From Sphingomonas echinoides (GTDB lineage Bacteria; Pseudomonadota; Alphaproteobacteria; Sphingomonadales; Sphingomonadaceae): a DNA stretch of 48,843 nt. Every line of letters begins with the position of its first letter. Position 1 is the stretch's first letter. This document shows positions 17,388 through 26,983 of the stretch, in pieces. Location: the NCBI RefSeq assembly GCF_029623395.1, contig NZ_JAPYKK010000034.1:1-48843 (forward strand), given 5' to 3'. A program made the translations under genes and the position numbers. The notes under the pieces were generated by a model that was not told the origin of the DNA, ran no database searches, and saw only the letters and a list, made by a program, of their open reading frames with translations.

Positions 17388-19619
17388 TCAGGTCCGGTTC
17401 TGTACGAGGACTGGCGCGTTCGGGGACGCGCCCGCGGCAGGATCTTCCCCGCCATCGAGTTTGGCGAGCTGTTCGGTGTCGAAGCACAGCGATACGATCG
17501 TCCCACCGCCCGGTCGGTCGGCGAAGCTGATCGTTCCGCAATGTTCTTCGACGATCTTCTTGACGATCGCGAGGCCCAGCCCTGTCCCGCGCGCCCGCGT
17601 GGTAACATAGGGCTCCACGATCCGGTCGCGCGCAGCCGGCAGGCCGACCCCGGTGTCCGCGACCGAGAGCACGATCTTCCCGTCGCCGGGTTCGATCGTC
17701 ATCGCGATCCGCGTTTCGTGCGCGCCGGGATTGGCCTCGACCGCTTCCACCGCATTCTTGACGATGTTGGTCAGCGCCTGACTGATCTGGCGCCGATCGC
17801 AAACGAGCGAAGGGGTTTGCTCGGGGGCGTCGAGGCTGAAGCTGATCCCCGGATGCGCGACTTCGTGCAGGAACAGCGTCTGCCGCGCGAGCTCGACCAG
17901 CGATTCCTCGCGGAACACCGGCTTGGGCATCCGTGCGAACGACGAGAATTCGTCGACCATCCGCCGCAAATCGCCGACCTGACGCACGATCGTGTCGGTC
18001 AGCCGCGCGAAAGTCGTGTCCTCGGGATCGATTTGCTTGCCGTAGCGCCGTTGGAGCCGTTCCGCGGCAAGCTGGATCGGGGTGAGCGGGTTCTTGATCT
18101 CATGCGCGATCCGGCGCGCGACATCGGACCAGGCCGCACGGCGCTGGTCGAGCAACTGCCCGGTGATATCATCGAACGTCAGGATCGGCCCTTCGGCGGC
18201 GCGGGTGATCTTGACCGCGAGCGTCCGCGCGTCATTGCCCTGCCCCAGTTCGACGATCGCATCGCGCTCGTCGCGCTCGATCAGCGCGGCAAGCTCGGGC
18301 GAAACGCGGCTCAGCGGTTTGCCGACCGGGGTATCGTCCGTACTGTCGAGCAAGGAGATCGCAGACCGGTTGATGAGCCGAATGACGCCGTCGGGGGAAA
18401 TCGAGATCACCCCCGCCGTTACGCCCGACATCACCGCCTCGATCAGCGCACGGCGGCTTTCCAGCGCGCCGGTTTGCGCCTGCAACCGTTCGGTCATCTG
18501 GTTGAACGCGGACCCGAGCGTGCCGAGTTCGTCCTGCACCTTGGTATCGGGAACGCGCGCGGTCAGGTCGCCCGTCGCGACCTTGTGCGCAGCAGCGACC
18601 AGCTCGCCAACCGGACGGACGAGGCGGTCCGCCACCGCAAGCGCGATCCACACCGCGATTGCGATGATGAACAGCGACATCGCCAGCAACGCCGCGTTGA
18701 ACTTGAGCTGTAACGAACGCGATTTGGCGATGAGGTCGCGGTAGCTCGACAACACCGCGATGCTGCGCTTGGATTGCACCTCCATCACGTGCAGGTCGGA
18801 GATCGCGACGGTCAGCAGAAAAACGTTGGTGGTCCCCGGCACAAGGGTCACCGTCTGGATCCGGTCGCCCTTCACGGAGGTGAAGCTCTGTGTCCCGGTG
18901 CGCAAACGGCTGAGTTCCGCTTGCGAGACTTCCTTGCGGTAATCGAGGTTGTCCGGGTTCACCTGAACGATTTCACGCGACTCGCCCTTCGGTTCGGCGA
19001 TGAAGAGAAAGCCGTCGGAAAGCCCGCGCAGATAGATCTGGTTGAAAAAGTATTTGGGAAACTCAGGCGACCGCAGTTTGATCTGGAGATCGTCCGAGAT
19101 GTCGGCAGCCGCGATCACCGCCTGATCCTGCCAGCGTCGCAGCATCTGGTCGTACGACGTGCGGGCGACTCCCGTGGCGTTCTCGATCATGCTGCGGGCC
19201 TGATCGGAATACCAGAACTGCACGCCATATTGAAACAGCAGCGATGCGAACACGACCACGAACAGCGTCGGCACCGCTGCAATCACCGAGAACAGCGCGA
19301 CGAGCTGGACGTGCAATCGCGCGCGCCCGCCGATCGGGAGCCGGGCGGCGCGGCGCATCGCGCTCCGCCGTCCAAGCAGGACGAGCAGCGCGCCGGCCGG
19401 GATCAGGTTCGCGACCAGCAGGAACGCAATCAGTGGCGGGCTGAGCAGCGCATGCGACGATGCGCCGTCGGTGATGATGAAGTAGGTCGCGATCGCGATC
19501 GCAACCGCAGCGCTCAGGACGAAAAACTCGATCGCGGGAAGAAGGCGAAACAGCGAGCGTCCAAGCGGCCTGAGCTGGTCGGGACCCGAACGCGTCAAAG
19601 GGGGCGTACTGCCTTCCAT
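17388..19619 (-). CDS. ntrY: Sensor histidine kinase NtrY
   Basis: Inner-membrane kinase that phosphorylates NtrX. Three hydrophobic segments lie in the first 130 residues (for example FFVLSAAVAIAIATYFII and LIAFLLVANLIPAGALLVLL), then a periplasmic sensor region of about 170 residues, another membrane helix (FIIAIAVWIALAV), a HAMP linker (RPVGELVAAAHKVATGDL), a PAS domain, the HisKA box [15 protein letters not shown] and an ATPase domain with NIVKNAVEAV, DTGVGLP and GTGLGLAIVKKI. 743 residues, normal for the family. An 85-base gap separates it from ntrC, which may hold its own promoter. Confidence 0.94.
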   Translation of the reverse strand: MEGSTPPLTRSGPDQLRPLGRSLFRLLPAIEFFVLSAAVAIAIATYFIITDGASSHALLSPPLIAFLLVANLIPAGALLVLLGRRSAMRRAARLPIGGRARLHVQLVALFSVIAAVPTLFVVVFASLLFQYGVQFWYSDQARSMIENATGVARTSYDQMLRRWQDQAVIAAADISDDLQIKLRSPEFPKYFFNQIYLRGLSDGFLFIAEPKGESREIVQVNPDNLDYRKEVSQAELSRLRTGTQSFTSVKGDRIQTVTLVPGTTNVFLLTVAISDLHVMEVQSKRSIAVLSSYRDLIAKSRSLQLKFNAALLAMSLFIIAIAVWIALAVADRLVRPVGELVAAAHKVATGDLTARVPDTKVQDELGTLGSAFNQMTERLQAQTGALESRRALIEAVMSGVTAGVISISPDGVIRLINRSAISLLDSTDDTPVGKPLSRVSPELAALIERDERDAIVELGQGNDARTLAVKITRAAEGPILTFDDITGQLLDQRRAAWSDVARRIAHEIKNPLTPIQLAAERLQRRYGKQIDPEDTTFARLTDTIVRQVGDLRRMVDEFSSFARMPKPVFREESLVELARQTLFLHEVAHPGISFSLDAPEQTPSLVCDRRQISQALTNIVKNAVEAVEANPGAHETRIAMTIEPGDGKIVLSVADTGVGLPAARDRIVEPYVTTRARGTGLGLAIVKKIVEEHCGTISFADRPGGGTIVSLCFDTEQLAKLDGGEDPAAGASPNAPVLVQNRT

Positions 19620-19704
19620 CGTGACATTGCTACAACGCTATTGTGGCGGAGAAAACACACAATCTGTTTCCGTCCATCCGATTGTCGGCTCCTCCGCCCG
19701 CACC

Positions 19705-21132
19705 TCATGGTTCAATTCCCAGTACATCCAGTCGCTTGCGGAGCGTGTTGCGGTTGATTCCGAGCGCTTTGGCTGCGCGGAGCTGATTGTTGCCATGCCG
19801 CGCAAGCAACGCCGCGATCAGCGGGCGCTCGACCTCCGCAATGATCCGGTCGTACAAGCTGCCGTCGTCGAGCGCCGCCGGCTCCTCGACCGCAAGCCGC
19901 GCGATCCGGGCGTGGATCGCCGCATCGATCCCGGTGTCGCCGACCGGCCGTGGCGGCGCGACGTGCCCCAGCATTCCGCGCACTTCGATGCCGTCGATGC
20001 GTTCGTCGCGCGCCAGCACCGACATGCGGCGCATCATATTCTCGAGCTCGCGGACGTTGCCGGGCCAGTCATACGCTTCCAGCACCGCCACAGCATCGGT
20101 CGTCAACTGCTTGCGCGGCAAGCCATCTTCGACTGCGCGATCGAGGAAATGGCGTGCCAGCAGAGCAATATCCTGGCGGCGCGCACGGAGCGCGGGCAAG
20201 GTGACCGGAACGACGTTGAGCCGGTAGAACAAATCCTCGCGAAACTGTCCCGTGGCGACCAGCTGCGCGAGCTCGCGGTTGGTCGCGGCAACGATCCGGA
20301 CATCGGCGCGGATCGTCCGAGCGCCGCCCACGGTCGTGAACTCGCCGGATTGCAATACGCGCAGCAACCGGGTTTGCGCCTCCATCGGCATGTCGCCGAT
20401 TTCGTCGAGGAACAGCGTGCCCCCCGCCGCCTGTTCGAACCGCCCGGCGGATCGCGCCTGCGCGCCGGTGAAGGCGCCGCGCTCATGCCCGAACAGTTCC
20501 GCCTCGATCAGTTCGCGCGGGATCGCCGCCATGTTGAGCGCGAGAAACGGCGACCGTCGGCGCGGCCCCAGATCATGGATTGCGCGCGCGACCAGTTCCT
20601 TCCCGGTCCCCGATTCGCCCGAGACGAGGACGGTCAGATCGTTCGAGACCACCCGCGCGATGATGCGATAGACGTCCTGCATCGCCGGGGACCGCCCGAT
20701 CAGCGGGAGCGTATGGTCCTCGGCGTCGCTCGGTTCGAGGATTCCGCCCGCCCCCCGCGCCAGCGCGCTCTGGACGCTCTGCGACAGCGCATCGAGATCG
20801 AATGGCTTTGGCAGATAGTCGAAGGCGCCGACTTCGTTCGACCGGACCGCAGTAGAGAGCGTGTTCTGTGCCGACAGGACGATCACCGGCAGCCCGGGAT
20901 GCGCGGCGACGACACGCTCGACCAGATCCAGCCCATTCCCGTCTGGCAGGATGACGTCGGTCACGAGGACGTCTGGCAGCCCTGCGGCCAGCTGGACTTC
21001 GGCTTCCGCGATCGTCGCCACCGTCGTCGTGCGGTGGCCGTCGCGTTTGAGCGCTTGCCCGACGACCGTGCGAATCGCCGCATCGTCATCGACGACCAGG
21101 ATCCGGCCGGTTCGGTTTCCCATCCCCGTCAT
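19705..21132 (-). CDS. ntrC: Nitrogen regulation response regulator NtrC
   Basis: Sigma-54-dependent activator of nitrogen-limitation genes. Receiver domain with DDD at 15-17 and phospho-acceptor Asp59; AAA+ domain with Walker A GESGTGKE (172-179) and an intact sigma-54 contact loop GAFTGA (219-224); DNA-binding end LRAAKALGINRNTLRKRL. 475 residues. ATG 21132 overlaps the ntrB stop by four bases (ATGA). In contrast to ntrX in the same cluster, everything needed for sigma-54 activation is present. Confidence 0.95.
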   Translation of the reverse strand: MTGMGNRTGRILVVDDDAAIRTVVGQALKRDGHRTTTVATIAEAEVQLAAGLPDVLVTDVILPDGNGLDLVERVVAAHPGLPVIVLSAQNTLSTAVRSNEVGAFDYLPKPFDLDALSQSVQSALARGAGGILEPSDAEDHTLPLIGRSPAMQDVYRIIARVVSNDLTVLVSGESGTGKELVARAIHDLGPRRRSPFLALNMAAIPRELIEAELFGHERGAFTGAQARSAGRFEQAAGGTLFLDEIGDMPMEAQTRLLRVLQSGEFTTVGGARTIRADVRIVAATNRELAQLVATGQFREDLFYRLNVVPVTLPALRARRQDIALLARHFLDRAVEDGLPRKQLTTDAVAVLEAYDWPGNVRELENMMRRMSVLARDERIDGIEVRGMLGHVAPPRPVGDTGIDAAIHARIARLAVEEPAALDDGSLYDRIIAEVERPLIAALLARHGNNQLRAAKALGINRNTLRKRLDVLGIEP

Positions 21133-22205
21133 TGCAGCGCACGCTGGAGCATGATGCGAAACACGGTCATTGGGGGCGTTCCTTCCCGCGCATATTGGAC
21201 AATCCCGCCCATGTCGCGAACGAGCTTGTCGACCAGCGCCAGACCAAGCCCCTGCCCCTCGGGCTTGCCCGAGATAAACGGGTCGAACAGATGGTCGGCA
21301 ATGTCGGGCGGCGCGCCCGGACCATTGTCGATCACGCTGATCTCGATCGGCAGCGGTTGGCGTGGGCGCCCCGCCGCTGGGGCAATCGCCATGCCGTGGC
21401 GGTACGCGGTCGCAAGCGTGATCCGCGCATCCGCCTGCCCACGCATCGCTTCGCTGGCGTTCTTCAATAGGTTGAGCACGACCTGCAGGATCGAGTCCCG
21501 GTCGAGCAACGCCGGTGGCAGCGACGGATCGAACCGTTCATCGATCTTCACATGCTGTGCGAACCCCGCCAGCGCGACGCGGCGGGCATGGTCGAGCAGC
21601 GGGTAGACGTTCTCGGGAACGAGGTTGAGCGGTCGCGTGTCGGTGAAATCCTGCATCCGGTCGATCAGCGCCGCGACGCGGTCGACTTCGGTCGTGATCA
21701 GCGTGGTCAGTTCGGCCGCATCCTTCCCCTTGGAGAGCAATTGCGCCGCCCCTCGAATGCCTGACAACGGATTCTTGATTTCGTGTGCGAGCATTGCCGC
21801 CGCGCCGATCGCGGCACGCGCCGCCGCCGCACGATCCGCGCTATGCCCGAGCCGGCGCGAAGCCGCCGCGTGGTGCAGCGTGATCGTGCGCCAGCCGGGA
21901 TGGTCGACAACCAGCGTCTCGACATAATCGACCCGCACGCTGCCGCCGCGGGTCAACATGATCTCGGCGTCGTAGGCTGACAGTCCGTGATTGTCGCGCG
22001 GGTTGAGTGCGTGCGGATCTTGCATAACCGACGCCAGGGGCTGGCCCAGCATCGCGCGCTCGGACAGGTTGAGCAGCGCCTCGCACTCGGCGTTGGCATG
22101 CGCGATCCGCGACTCCGGGTCTACCACCAGCACAGCCACCGGCAGCGCGGCGAACAGGTCCGCGAACCCCGGTCCGGCATCGGCCGGCGCGCGTGTTTTG
22201 GTCAC
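21129..22205 (-). CDS. ntrB: Nitrogen sensor kinase NtrB
   Basis: Soluble two-component kinase that phosphorylates or dephosphorylates NtrC under PII control. N-terminal PAS domain ([20 protein letters not shown]), HisKA box [19 protein letters not shown], then ATPase motifs [17 protein letters not shown] and [13 protein letters not shown] start at GTG 22205 because it overlaps the dusB stop by four bases (GTGA); a start seven codons earlier at 22226 is also open. About 358 residues, normal. Confidence 0.93.
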   Translation of the reverse strand: MTKTRAPADAGPGFADLFAALPVAVLVVDPESRIAHANAECEALLNLSERAMLGQPLASVMQDPHALNPRDNHGLSAYDAEIMLTRGGSVRVDYVETLVVDHPGWRTITLHHAAASRRLGHSADRAAAARAAIGAAAMLAHEIKNPLSGIRGAAQLLSKGKDAAELTTLITTEVDRVAALIDRMQDFTDTRPLNLVPENVYPLLDHARRVALAGFAQHVKIDERFDPSLPPALLDRDSILQVVLNLLKNASEAMRGQADARITLATAYRHGMAIAPAAGRPRQPLPIEISVIDNGPGAPPDIADHLFDPFISGKPEGQGLGLALVDKLVRDMGGIVQYAREGTPPMTVFRIMLQRALQ

Positions 22206-23206
22206 GCAGCCGCGCGGCTGCGCCACGGCGCGTAAAATTCAGCGAGCATCGCCTGCACCACTTTCGGGTCGGGGATCTGGTTGACCTTGTTGCGGAATTC
22301 CGCCGATCCGTGCAGCCCGCGCGTATACCAGCCGATGTGCTTGCGCGCCATATTGACGCCGGTCTCGCTGCCATAGTGCGTCAGCATTGCATCGTAATGC
22401 TCTGCGATAACGTTGTATTGTTCTTCGATTGAGGGATCGTCACGACGTCGTCCGTGGGCGAACCATTCCACCACCTGACCTAGCAGCCACGGGCGTCCGT
22501 ATGCACCGCGCCCGATCATCACGCCATCCGCGCCCGACTGGTCGAGCGCCGTCTCGGCGTCCTCGATCGAGCAGATGTCGCCATTGACGATCACGGGAAT
22601 GGCGACCGCGTCTTTGACCGAGCGGATGAACGCCCAATCGGCGCTACCCTTGTACATCTGGTTGCGGGTCCGGCCGTGGACCGTCACCATCTTGCACCCC
22701 AGGTCCTGCGCGATCTTGGCAAGATCGGGCGCGTTCAGGCTCGAATGGTCCCAGCCCATCCGCATCTTGAGCGTCACCGGCACCGTCACCGCATCGACCA
22801 CGCCCTTGATGATCGCGGCGGCATTGTCGAGATCGCGCATCAGCGCTGACCCGGCGTCGCCGTTGGTCACCTTGCGGACCGGGCAGCCCATGTTGATGTC
22901 GACGATCGCCGCGCCGCGATCCTCGCTCAGCTTTGCGGCTTCGCCCATCTCATAGGGCGTACAGCCGACCAGCTGCATCGAGACGGGATCCTCGATCGGA
23001 TGCCACGCCGCCTTCTGGATCGACTGGCGTGTTTCGCGGATCGCGGCCTGGCTCGCGACCATCTCGGTCACGTTGAGCCCCGACCCATAGCGCCGCACCA
23101 GCGTGCGGAACGGCATGTCGGTCACTCCCGTCATCGGCGCGAGGATGACCGGGGACGCGATCGTCACCGGTCCGATCTGCAGGGGGGGAAGCGTACGCGG
23201 GGTCAC
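22202..23206 (-). CDS. dusB: tRNA-dihydrouridine synthase (NifR3/DusB)
   Basis: FMN/NADPH enzyme that reduces uridine in tRNA. It has the FMN barrel start [16 protein letters not shown], the catalytic-Cys motif [22 protein letters not shown] and [13 protein letters not shown]. 334 residues. The GTG start at 23206 lacks a strong ribosome site (GGCTCCC upstream). First gene of the classic nifR3-ntrBC operon, divergent from ispDF across a 114-base gap holding a small inverted repeat, TGCCTG/CAGGCA (23236-23252). Confidence 0.94.
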   Translation of the reverse strand: MTPRTLPPLQIGPVTIASPVILAPMTGVTDMPFRTLVRRYGSGLNVTEMVASQAAIRETRQSIQKAAWHPIEDPVSMQLVGCTPYEMGEAAKLSEDRGAAIVDINMGCPVRKVTNGDAGSALMRDLDNAAAIIKGVVDAVTVPVTLKMRMGWDHSSLNAPDLAKIAQDLGCKMVTVHGRTRNQMYKGSADWAFIRSVKDAVAIPVIVNGDICSIEDAETALDQSGADGVMIGRGAYGRPWLLGQVVEWFAHGRRRDDPSIEEQYNVIAEHYDAMLTHYGSETGVNMARKHIGWYTRGLHGSAEFRNKVNQIPDPKVVQAMLAEFYAPWRSRAAA

Positions 23207-23235
23207 GGGAGCCTGTTCTGTTGCGCACGGGTGCG

Positions 23236-23252
23236 TGCCTGAAAAACAGGCA
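23236..23252. repeat. Small inverted repeat in dusB-ispDF divergent gap
   Basis: TGCCTG-AAAAA-CAGGCA. It lies 30 bases upstream of dusB and about 70 upstream of ispDF. Could be an operator or a leader hairpin; no known motif matched. Confidence 0.35.
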
Positions 23253-23320
23253 GCCTATAGCCGGGACAGCCGGTAGCGGCAAGGCTGGCGGGACGGCGCG
23301 GCATCGGCTAGGCGCGCGGC

Positions 23321-24487
23321 ATGTCATCGACCACAACCGCCGCCATCATTGTCGCCGCCGGGACCGGCGCGCGCTCCGGGAGCGCGGTCCCCAAACAATA
23401 TGCACCGCTCGGCGGACGCGCGATCCTTGCGCACAGCTACGAGGCCTTGCAGCGCCATCCCGCAATCGGACGGATCGTTGTCGTGATCGGGGCGGGGCAG
23501 GAAGCGGCGTTGCAGGCGGCGGTGGGCGATGTGACCGCCGTGATCGGCGGGGCGACCCGTCGCCTGTCGGTCCTCGCCGGTCTCGAAGCACTTGGCGGCG
23601 CGGTCGACCGCGTCCTGATCCACGACGCCGCCCGGCCCTTCCTCAGCGCAACCGTGATCGACGCGCTGCTGGCGGCGCTTGATACGCGCGATGGTGCGGT
23701 CCCCGCCCTTCCCGTCGCCGATACGCTCGCGCGCGATACCGCGCTCAGCGGGACGCTCCTTGGCGGAACCGTCGCGCGCGACGGGCTGCACCGCATCCAG
23801 ACCCCGCAGGCCTTCCGTTTCCCCGCGATCCTCGCCGCCCATCGCGGCTGGCGTGGCGACGAACCCACCGATGATGCCCAGATGGTCCGCGCCGCCGGCG
23901 GGGCCGTCGCGCTGGTCCCAGGAGATCCCATGCTCGAGAAGATTACTCACCCCGCCGATTTCGCCGCCGCCGAGGCGCGGCTCGAAGCCACGCTGCGGAC
24001 GCGGATGGCGACCGGCTTCGACGTCCACCGGCTCGAAGTCGGCGAGGAACTGTGGCTCGGCGGCGTGCTGATCCCGCACGACAAGGGCCTGTCCGGGCAT
24101 AGCGACGCCGACGTCGCGCTCCACGCGATCACCGATGCGCTGCTCGGCACGATCGCGGCGGGCGACATCGGCACGCATTTCCCGCCGAGTGACCCGCAAT
24201 GGCGCGGGGCCGACTCGGCGCAGTTCCTGCAACATGCCGCCAGCCTCATCACCGGGCGCGGCGGCATCATCGATTTCATCGACCTGACGTTGATTTGCGA
24301 GGAACCCAAGGTCGGCCCGCACCGCGCCGCCATGCGCGATCGCATCGCAGAGTTGTTGCGGTTGAAGCCCGGTCAGGTCAGTATCAAAGCGACGACGACA
24401 GAACGGCTTGGCTTCACCGGACGCGGCGAAGGCATTGCCGCGCAGGCGGCGGCAACCGTGCGAGTCCCGGAGGATCAGGCGTCATGA
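23321..24487 (+). CDS. ispDF: Bifunctional IspD/IspF isoprenoid enzyme
   Basis: Two steps of the MEP pathway in one chain. The IspD half (about 1-225) makes CDP-methylerythritol and shows VAAGTGARSGSAVPKQY and the HDAARPF motif. The IspF half starts near Met229 and makes the cyclodiphosphate, with GFDVHRL (Asp234, His236 metal ligands) and SGHSDADVALHAI. The intervening step, IspE, is elsewhere. Fusion of D and F is common in alphaproteobacteria. 388 residues. The stop overlaps the next gene's ATG (ATGA). Confidence 0.96.
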   Translation: MSSTTTAAIIVAAGTGARSGSAVPKQYAPLGGRAILAHSYEALQRHPAIGRIVVVIGAGQEAALQAAVGDVTAVIGGATRRLSVLAGLEALGGAVDRVLIHDAARPFLSATVIDALLAALDTRDGAVPALPVADTLARDTALSGTLLGGTVARDGLHRIQTPQAFRFPAILAAHRGWRGDEPTDDAQMVRAAGGAVALVPGDPMLEKITHPADFAAAEARLEATLRTRMATGFDVHRLEVGEELWLGGVLIPHDKGLSGHSDADVALHAITDALLGTIAAGDIGTHFPPSDPQWRGADSAQFLQHAASLITGRGGIIDFIDLTLICEEPKVGPHRAAMRDRIAELLRLKPGQVSIKATTTERLGFTGRGEGIAAQAAATVRVPEDQAS

Positions 24488-25017
24488 TGAAGCGCGCGCT
24501 CGCGGCGACCTGGCTGGCGCTTACCGCCACCGCAGGGATGGCCGCCCAGCCGCAGGTCAGCCCGTGCCTGAGCGCGTCCGAGGTGTCCGATCTCGCGCAA
24601 GTCATCCTGCCCGAGGCGATCGGCGCTGCGGGGGTTGCATGTGGTTCGGTCCTCCCCGCCAGCGCGGCGATCCGCCAGACCAGCAGCGCGATGCTGTCGC
24701 GTTATCGCAGCGAGGCGGACCGGGTGTGGCCGCAGGCGAAGCGCGTGATCGGCAAGATCGGCGGAGTCGAGGATGTCGGCATGCTCGATTCCGAACTCGT
24801 CCGCCCGATCCTCACGACCATGCTGGTCGCACAGGTGACCAAGACGATCAACGTTCGCGACTGCGCCTCGATCGAGCGGATCGTCAGCGCCCTCGCGCCA
24901 CTGCCCCCGCGCAACACCGCCGACGTGGCGGCGCAAATCCTGATGCTCACGATCCAGGCCAAGACGCGCAGGGGCGAGAAGATCGACCTGCCCGTCTGTT
25001 TCGAAACGGCGAAATGA
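24484..25017 (+). CDS. Small exported protein, unknown function
   Basis: 177 residues. A signal peptide (MMKRALAATWLALTATAGMAA) is followed by a mostly helical, alanine-rich domain with four cysteines (28, 53, 127, 172) that could form two disulfides in the periplasm. I do not recognise the family. It overlaps both neighbours by four bases (ATGA at each end), so it is translated as part of an ispDF - this gene - pncC operon. ATG 24484 is followed directly by a second ATG at 24487. Confidence 0.78.
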   Translation: MMKRALAATWLALTATAGMAAQPQVSPCLSASEVSDLAQVILPEAIGAAGVACGSVLPASAAIRQTSSAMLSRYRSEADRVWPQAKRVIGKIGGVEDVGMLDSELVRPILTTMLVAQVTKTINVRDCASIERIVSALAPLPPRNTADVAAQILMLTIQAKTRRGEKIDLPVCFETAK

Positions 25018-25550
25018 CGATGGACACCATCCTTCCCCCCGAACTGGTCGAAGCTGCCCGCAAGGTGGTCGAGGCCAATCTCGCCGTCGGTCGCCGTGTC
25101 GCGCTGGCGGAGAGTTGCACTGGAGGACTGGTCGCGGCGGCGCTCACCGAAATTCCGGGATCGTCCGAAATGTTCGAATGCGGCTTCGTGACCTATTCGA
25201 ACGACGCCAAGACGACGATGCTCCGGGTCAGCGCGGACGTGATCGAAACCTTCGGCGCGGTCTCGGTCGCGACCGCGTGGAGCATGGCGCAAGGCGCGCT
25301 GGAGCGCAGCGGCGCGGATATTGCCGTGGCGATCACCGGGGTTGCAGGACCCGGTGGCGGTTCGGAGAAGAAGCCGGTCGGCACCGTCGTGTTCGCGCGC
25401 GCCGAGCGCGGTGCGGATCCGGGCAACGTCGTCGCCGATCGCAAGGATTTCGGCGATCTCGGTCGCGGTGGCGTCAGGCTTCAGGCGGCGCTGTGCGCGC
25501 TCGAACTGCTGCTGCCGCCGACCGAACCGGACGGCGACGCAGCACCGTAA
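25014..25550 (+). CDS. pncC: CinA-family nicotinamide-nucleotide amidase
   Basis: Stand-alone C-terminal CinA domain (PncC), which deamidates NMN to nicotinic acid mononucleotide in NAD recycling. Conserved blocks are present: ALAESCTGGLVAAALTEIPG, FVTYSNDAK, FGAVS and AITGVAGPGGGSEKKPVGTV. The N-terminal molybdopterin-like domain of full CinA is absent, as in many proteobacteria. 178 residues. Its last 70 bases overlap, on the opposite strand, the end of the coq10-like gene. Confidence 0.92.
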   Translation: MTMDTILPPELVEAARKVVEANLAVGRRVALAESCTGGLVAAALTEIPGSSEMFECGFVTYSNDAKTTMLRVSADVIETFGAVSVATAWSMAQGALERSGADIAVAITGVAGPGGGSEKKPVGTVVFARAERGADPGNVVADRKDFGDLGRGGVRLQAALCALELLLPPTEPDGDAAP

Positions 25551-25969
25551 AGCACCTTCGCCCGGTCCTCGAACGCACCGATCATCTTGCGGAGTGCGGT
25601 ACCGAACACCTGCCCCGCAAGCATCTCGAACACACGGTTCTTGAACGCGAAATCGACCGTGAAGTCGACCGCGCACCCTTGTGGCTCCGCGCGGAAGACC
25701 CAGTCGTTGCGCAGATATTTGAGCGGTCCGTCGAGATAATCGACGTGGATGTGGCCGGGCCGCTCCATCTCCACCTTCGACGTGAAGGTTTCGCGCAGGC
25801 CCTTGAACCCGACGATCATGTCCGCGACGAGCTGTGTCTCGCTCCGCGACCGCACGCGGATCTGCGACACCCAAGGCAGGAACTCGGCATAGCGCCCGAC
25901 GTCCGCCACCATGTCGAACATCTGCTCTGGCGTGTACGGCAAATGCCGTGTTTCGGAATGGCGCGGCAT
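25481..25969 (-). CDS. COQ10/RatA-like START-domain protein
   Basis: SRPBCC/START-fold lipid-binding protein of the COQ10 family; bacterial relatives are also annotated RatA toxin, but a ubiquinone-handling role is more usual in alphaproteobacteria. Family marks: TPEQMFDMVADVGRYAEFLPW near the start, then LNxxxxDGPLKYL-like sequence (YLDGPLKYLRNDW) and VDFTVDFAFKN. The last 20 residues are a Ser/Gly-rich tail (VGGSSSSSAHSAA) encoded opposite the pncC 3' end, so the two coding regions overlap by 70 bases. One base separates its start from the lipA stop. Confidence 0.88.
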   Translation of the reverse strand: MPRHSETRHLPYTPEQMFDMVADVGRYAEFLPWVSQIRVRSRSETQLVADMIVGFKGLRETFTSKVEMERPGHIHVDYLDGPLKYLRNDWVFRAEPQGCAVDFTVDFAFKNRVFEMLAGQVFGTALRKMIGAFEDRAKVLYGAASPSGSVGGSSSSSAHSAA

Positions 25970-25970
25970 G

Positions 25971-26918
25971 TCAGGCGCGGGCCAGCTTCAACTCCCGCGC
26001 GGCGCGCAGCCGGGCGAAGTCATCCCCGGCGTGGTAGCTCGACCGCGTCAGCGGCGAACTCGCGACGAGCAGGAAGCCCTTCGCCCGCGCGATCGCGGCG
26101 AATGCGTCGAAGGTCTGCGGCTTGACGAAGTCCATCACCTTGGTGTGGCGCGGCGTCGGCTGCAGATACTGCCCCATCGTCAGGAAATCGATGTCGGCCG
26201 AGCGCATGTCGTCCATCACCTGATGGACCTCGAGCCGCTCCTCGCCCAGCCCCAGCATCACGCCGGACTTGGTGAAGATCGACGGGTCGTGCCGCTTCAC
26301 GCTCTCCAGCAGCCGCAGCGACGCGTAATAGCGCGCGCCGGGGCGGATCGTCGGGTACAGCCGCGGGACAGTCTCGAGATTGTGGTTGTACACGTCGGGC
26401 CGCGCCGCAACGATCGACTCGACCGCCGCCTGCGTCTTGTTGCGGAAGTCGGGGGTAAGGATCTCGATCGTGGTATTGGGCGTCGTGCGGCGCAGCGCCT
26501 CGATCACCTTGACGAATTGCGAGGCACCACCGTCCGGCAGATCGTCGCGATCGACCGAGGTGATCACGATATGCTCAAGCCCCAGCTCGGCCGCGGCGTC
26601 GGCGGTGTGCTGCGGTTCCAGTGCATCGACCGCGCGCGGCATTCCCGTCTTCACGTTGCAGAACGCGCAGGCGCGGGTGCAGGTGTCGCCAAGGATCATC
26701 ACCGTCGCGTGCTTCTTGGTCCAGCATTCGCCGATGTTCGGGCACGCCGCTTCCTCGCACACGGTGGCAAGGTTGAGGCGGCGCATCAGCGCCTTCGTCT
26801 CGGCAAACGCGGCGCCGCCGGGTGCCTTGACGCGGATCCAGTCCGGTTTGCGTTCCCGCGCCGGACGCGTGGGGGAATCGGTGCCGGATTGCGCTGCAAG
26901 CGGGGTGATCTCGTTCAT
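25971..26918 (-). CDS. lipA: Lipoyl synthase
   Basis: Radical-SAM enzyme that inserts two sulfurs into protein-bound octanoate to form lipoate. Both clusters are visible: auxiliary-cluster Cys54, Cys59 and Cys65 ([12 protein letters not shown]) and radical-SAM Cys80, Cys84 and Cys87 (CTRACAFC). The C-terminal [11 protein letters not shown] gives the conserved Ser ligand. I start at ATG 26918 (MNEITPL); the longer open frame to 27044 runs into the promoter of the divergent carbonic anhydrase. 315 residues. Co-directional with the coq10-like gene; lipB is not here. Confidence 0.95.
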   Translation of the reverse strand: MNEITPLAAQSGTDSPTRPARERKPDWIRVKAPGGAAFAETKALMRRLNLATVCEEAACPNIGECWTKKHATVMILGDTCTRACAFCNVKTGMPRAVDALEPQHTADAAAELGLEHIVITSVDRDDLPDGGASQFVKVIEALRRTTPNTTIEILTPDFRNKTQAAVESIVAARPDVYNHNLETVPRLYPTIRPGARYYASLRLLESVKRHDPSIFTKSGVMLGLGEERLEVHQVMDDMRSADIDFLTMGQYLQPTPRHTKVMDFVKPQTFDAFAAIARAKGFLLVASSPLTRSSYHAGDDFARLRAARELKLARA

Positions 26919-26983
26919 GGGTGCCAGATAGCGATTGCTGCGCGTGCTTGCCACCCCTTGCATGTTTCGGATATTCAGCTGCC

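Noticed and set aside
17541..18713. Plus-strand open frame (390 codons) opposite ntrY, and a similar one opposite ntrC (19621-21606).
   Set aside because: Both are antisense to kinase and regulator genes with all motifs intact; the translated residues are low-complexity and charged.
25481..25969. Reading the COQ10-like gene as a RatA toxin of a toxin-antitoxin pair.
   Set aside because: There is no small antitoxin gene next to it; its neighbour is lipA, and the START-type motifs fit a ubiquinone-related protein.
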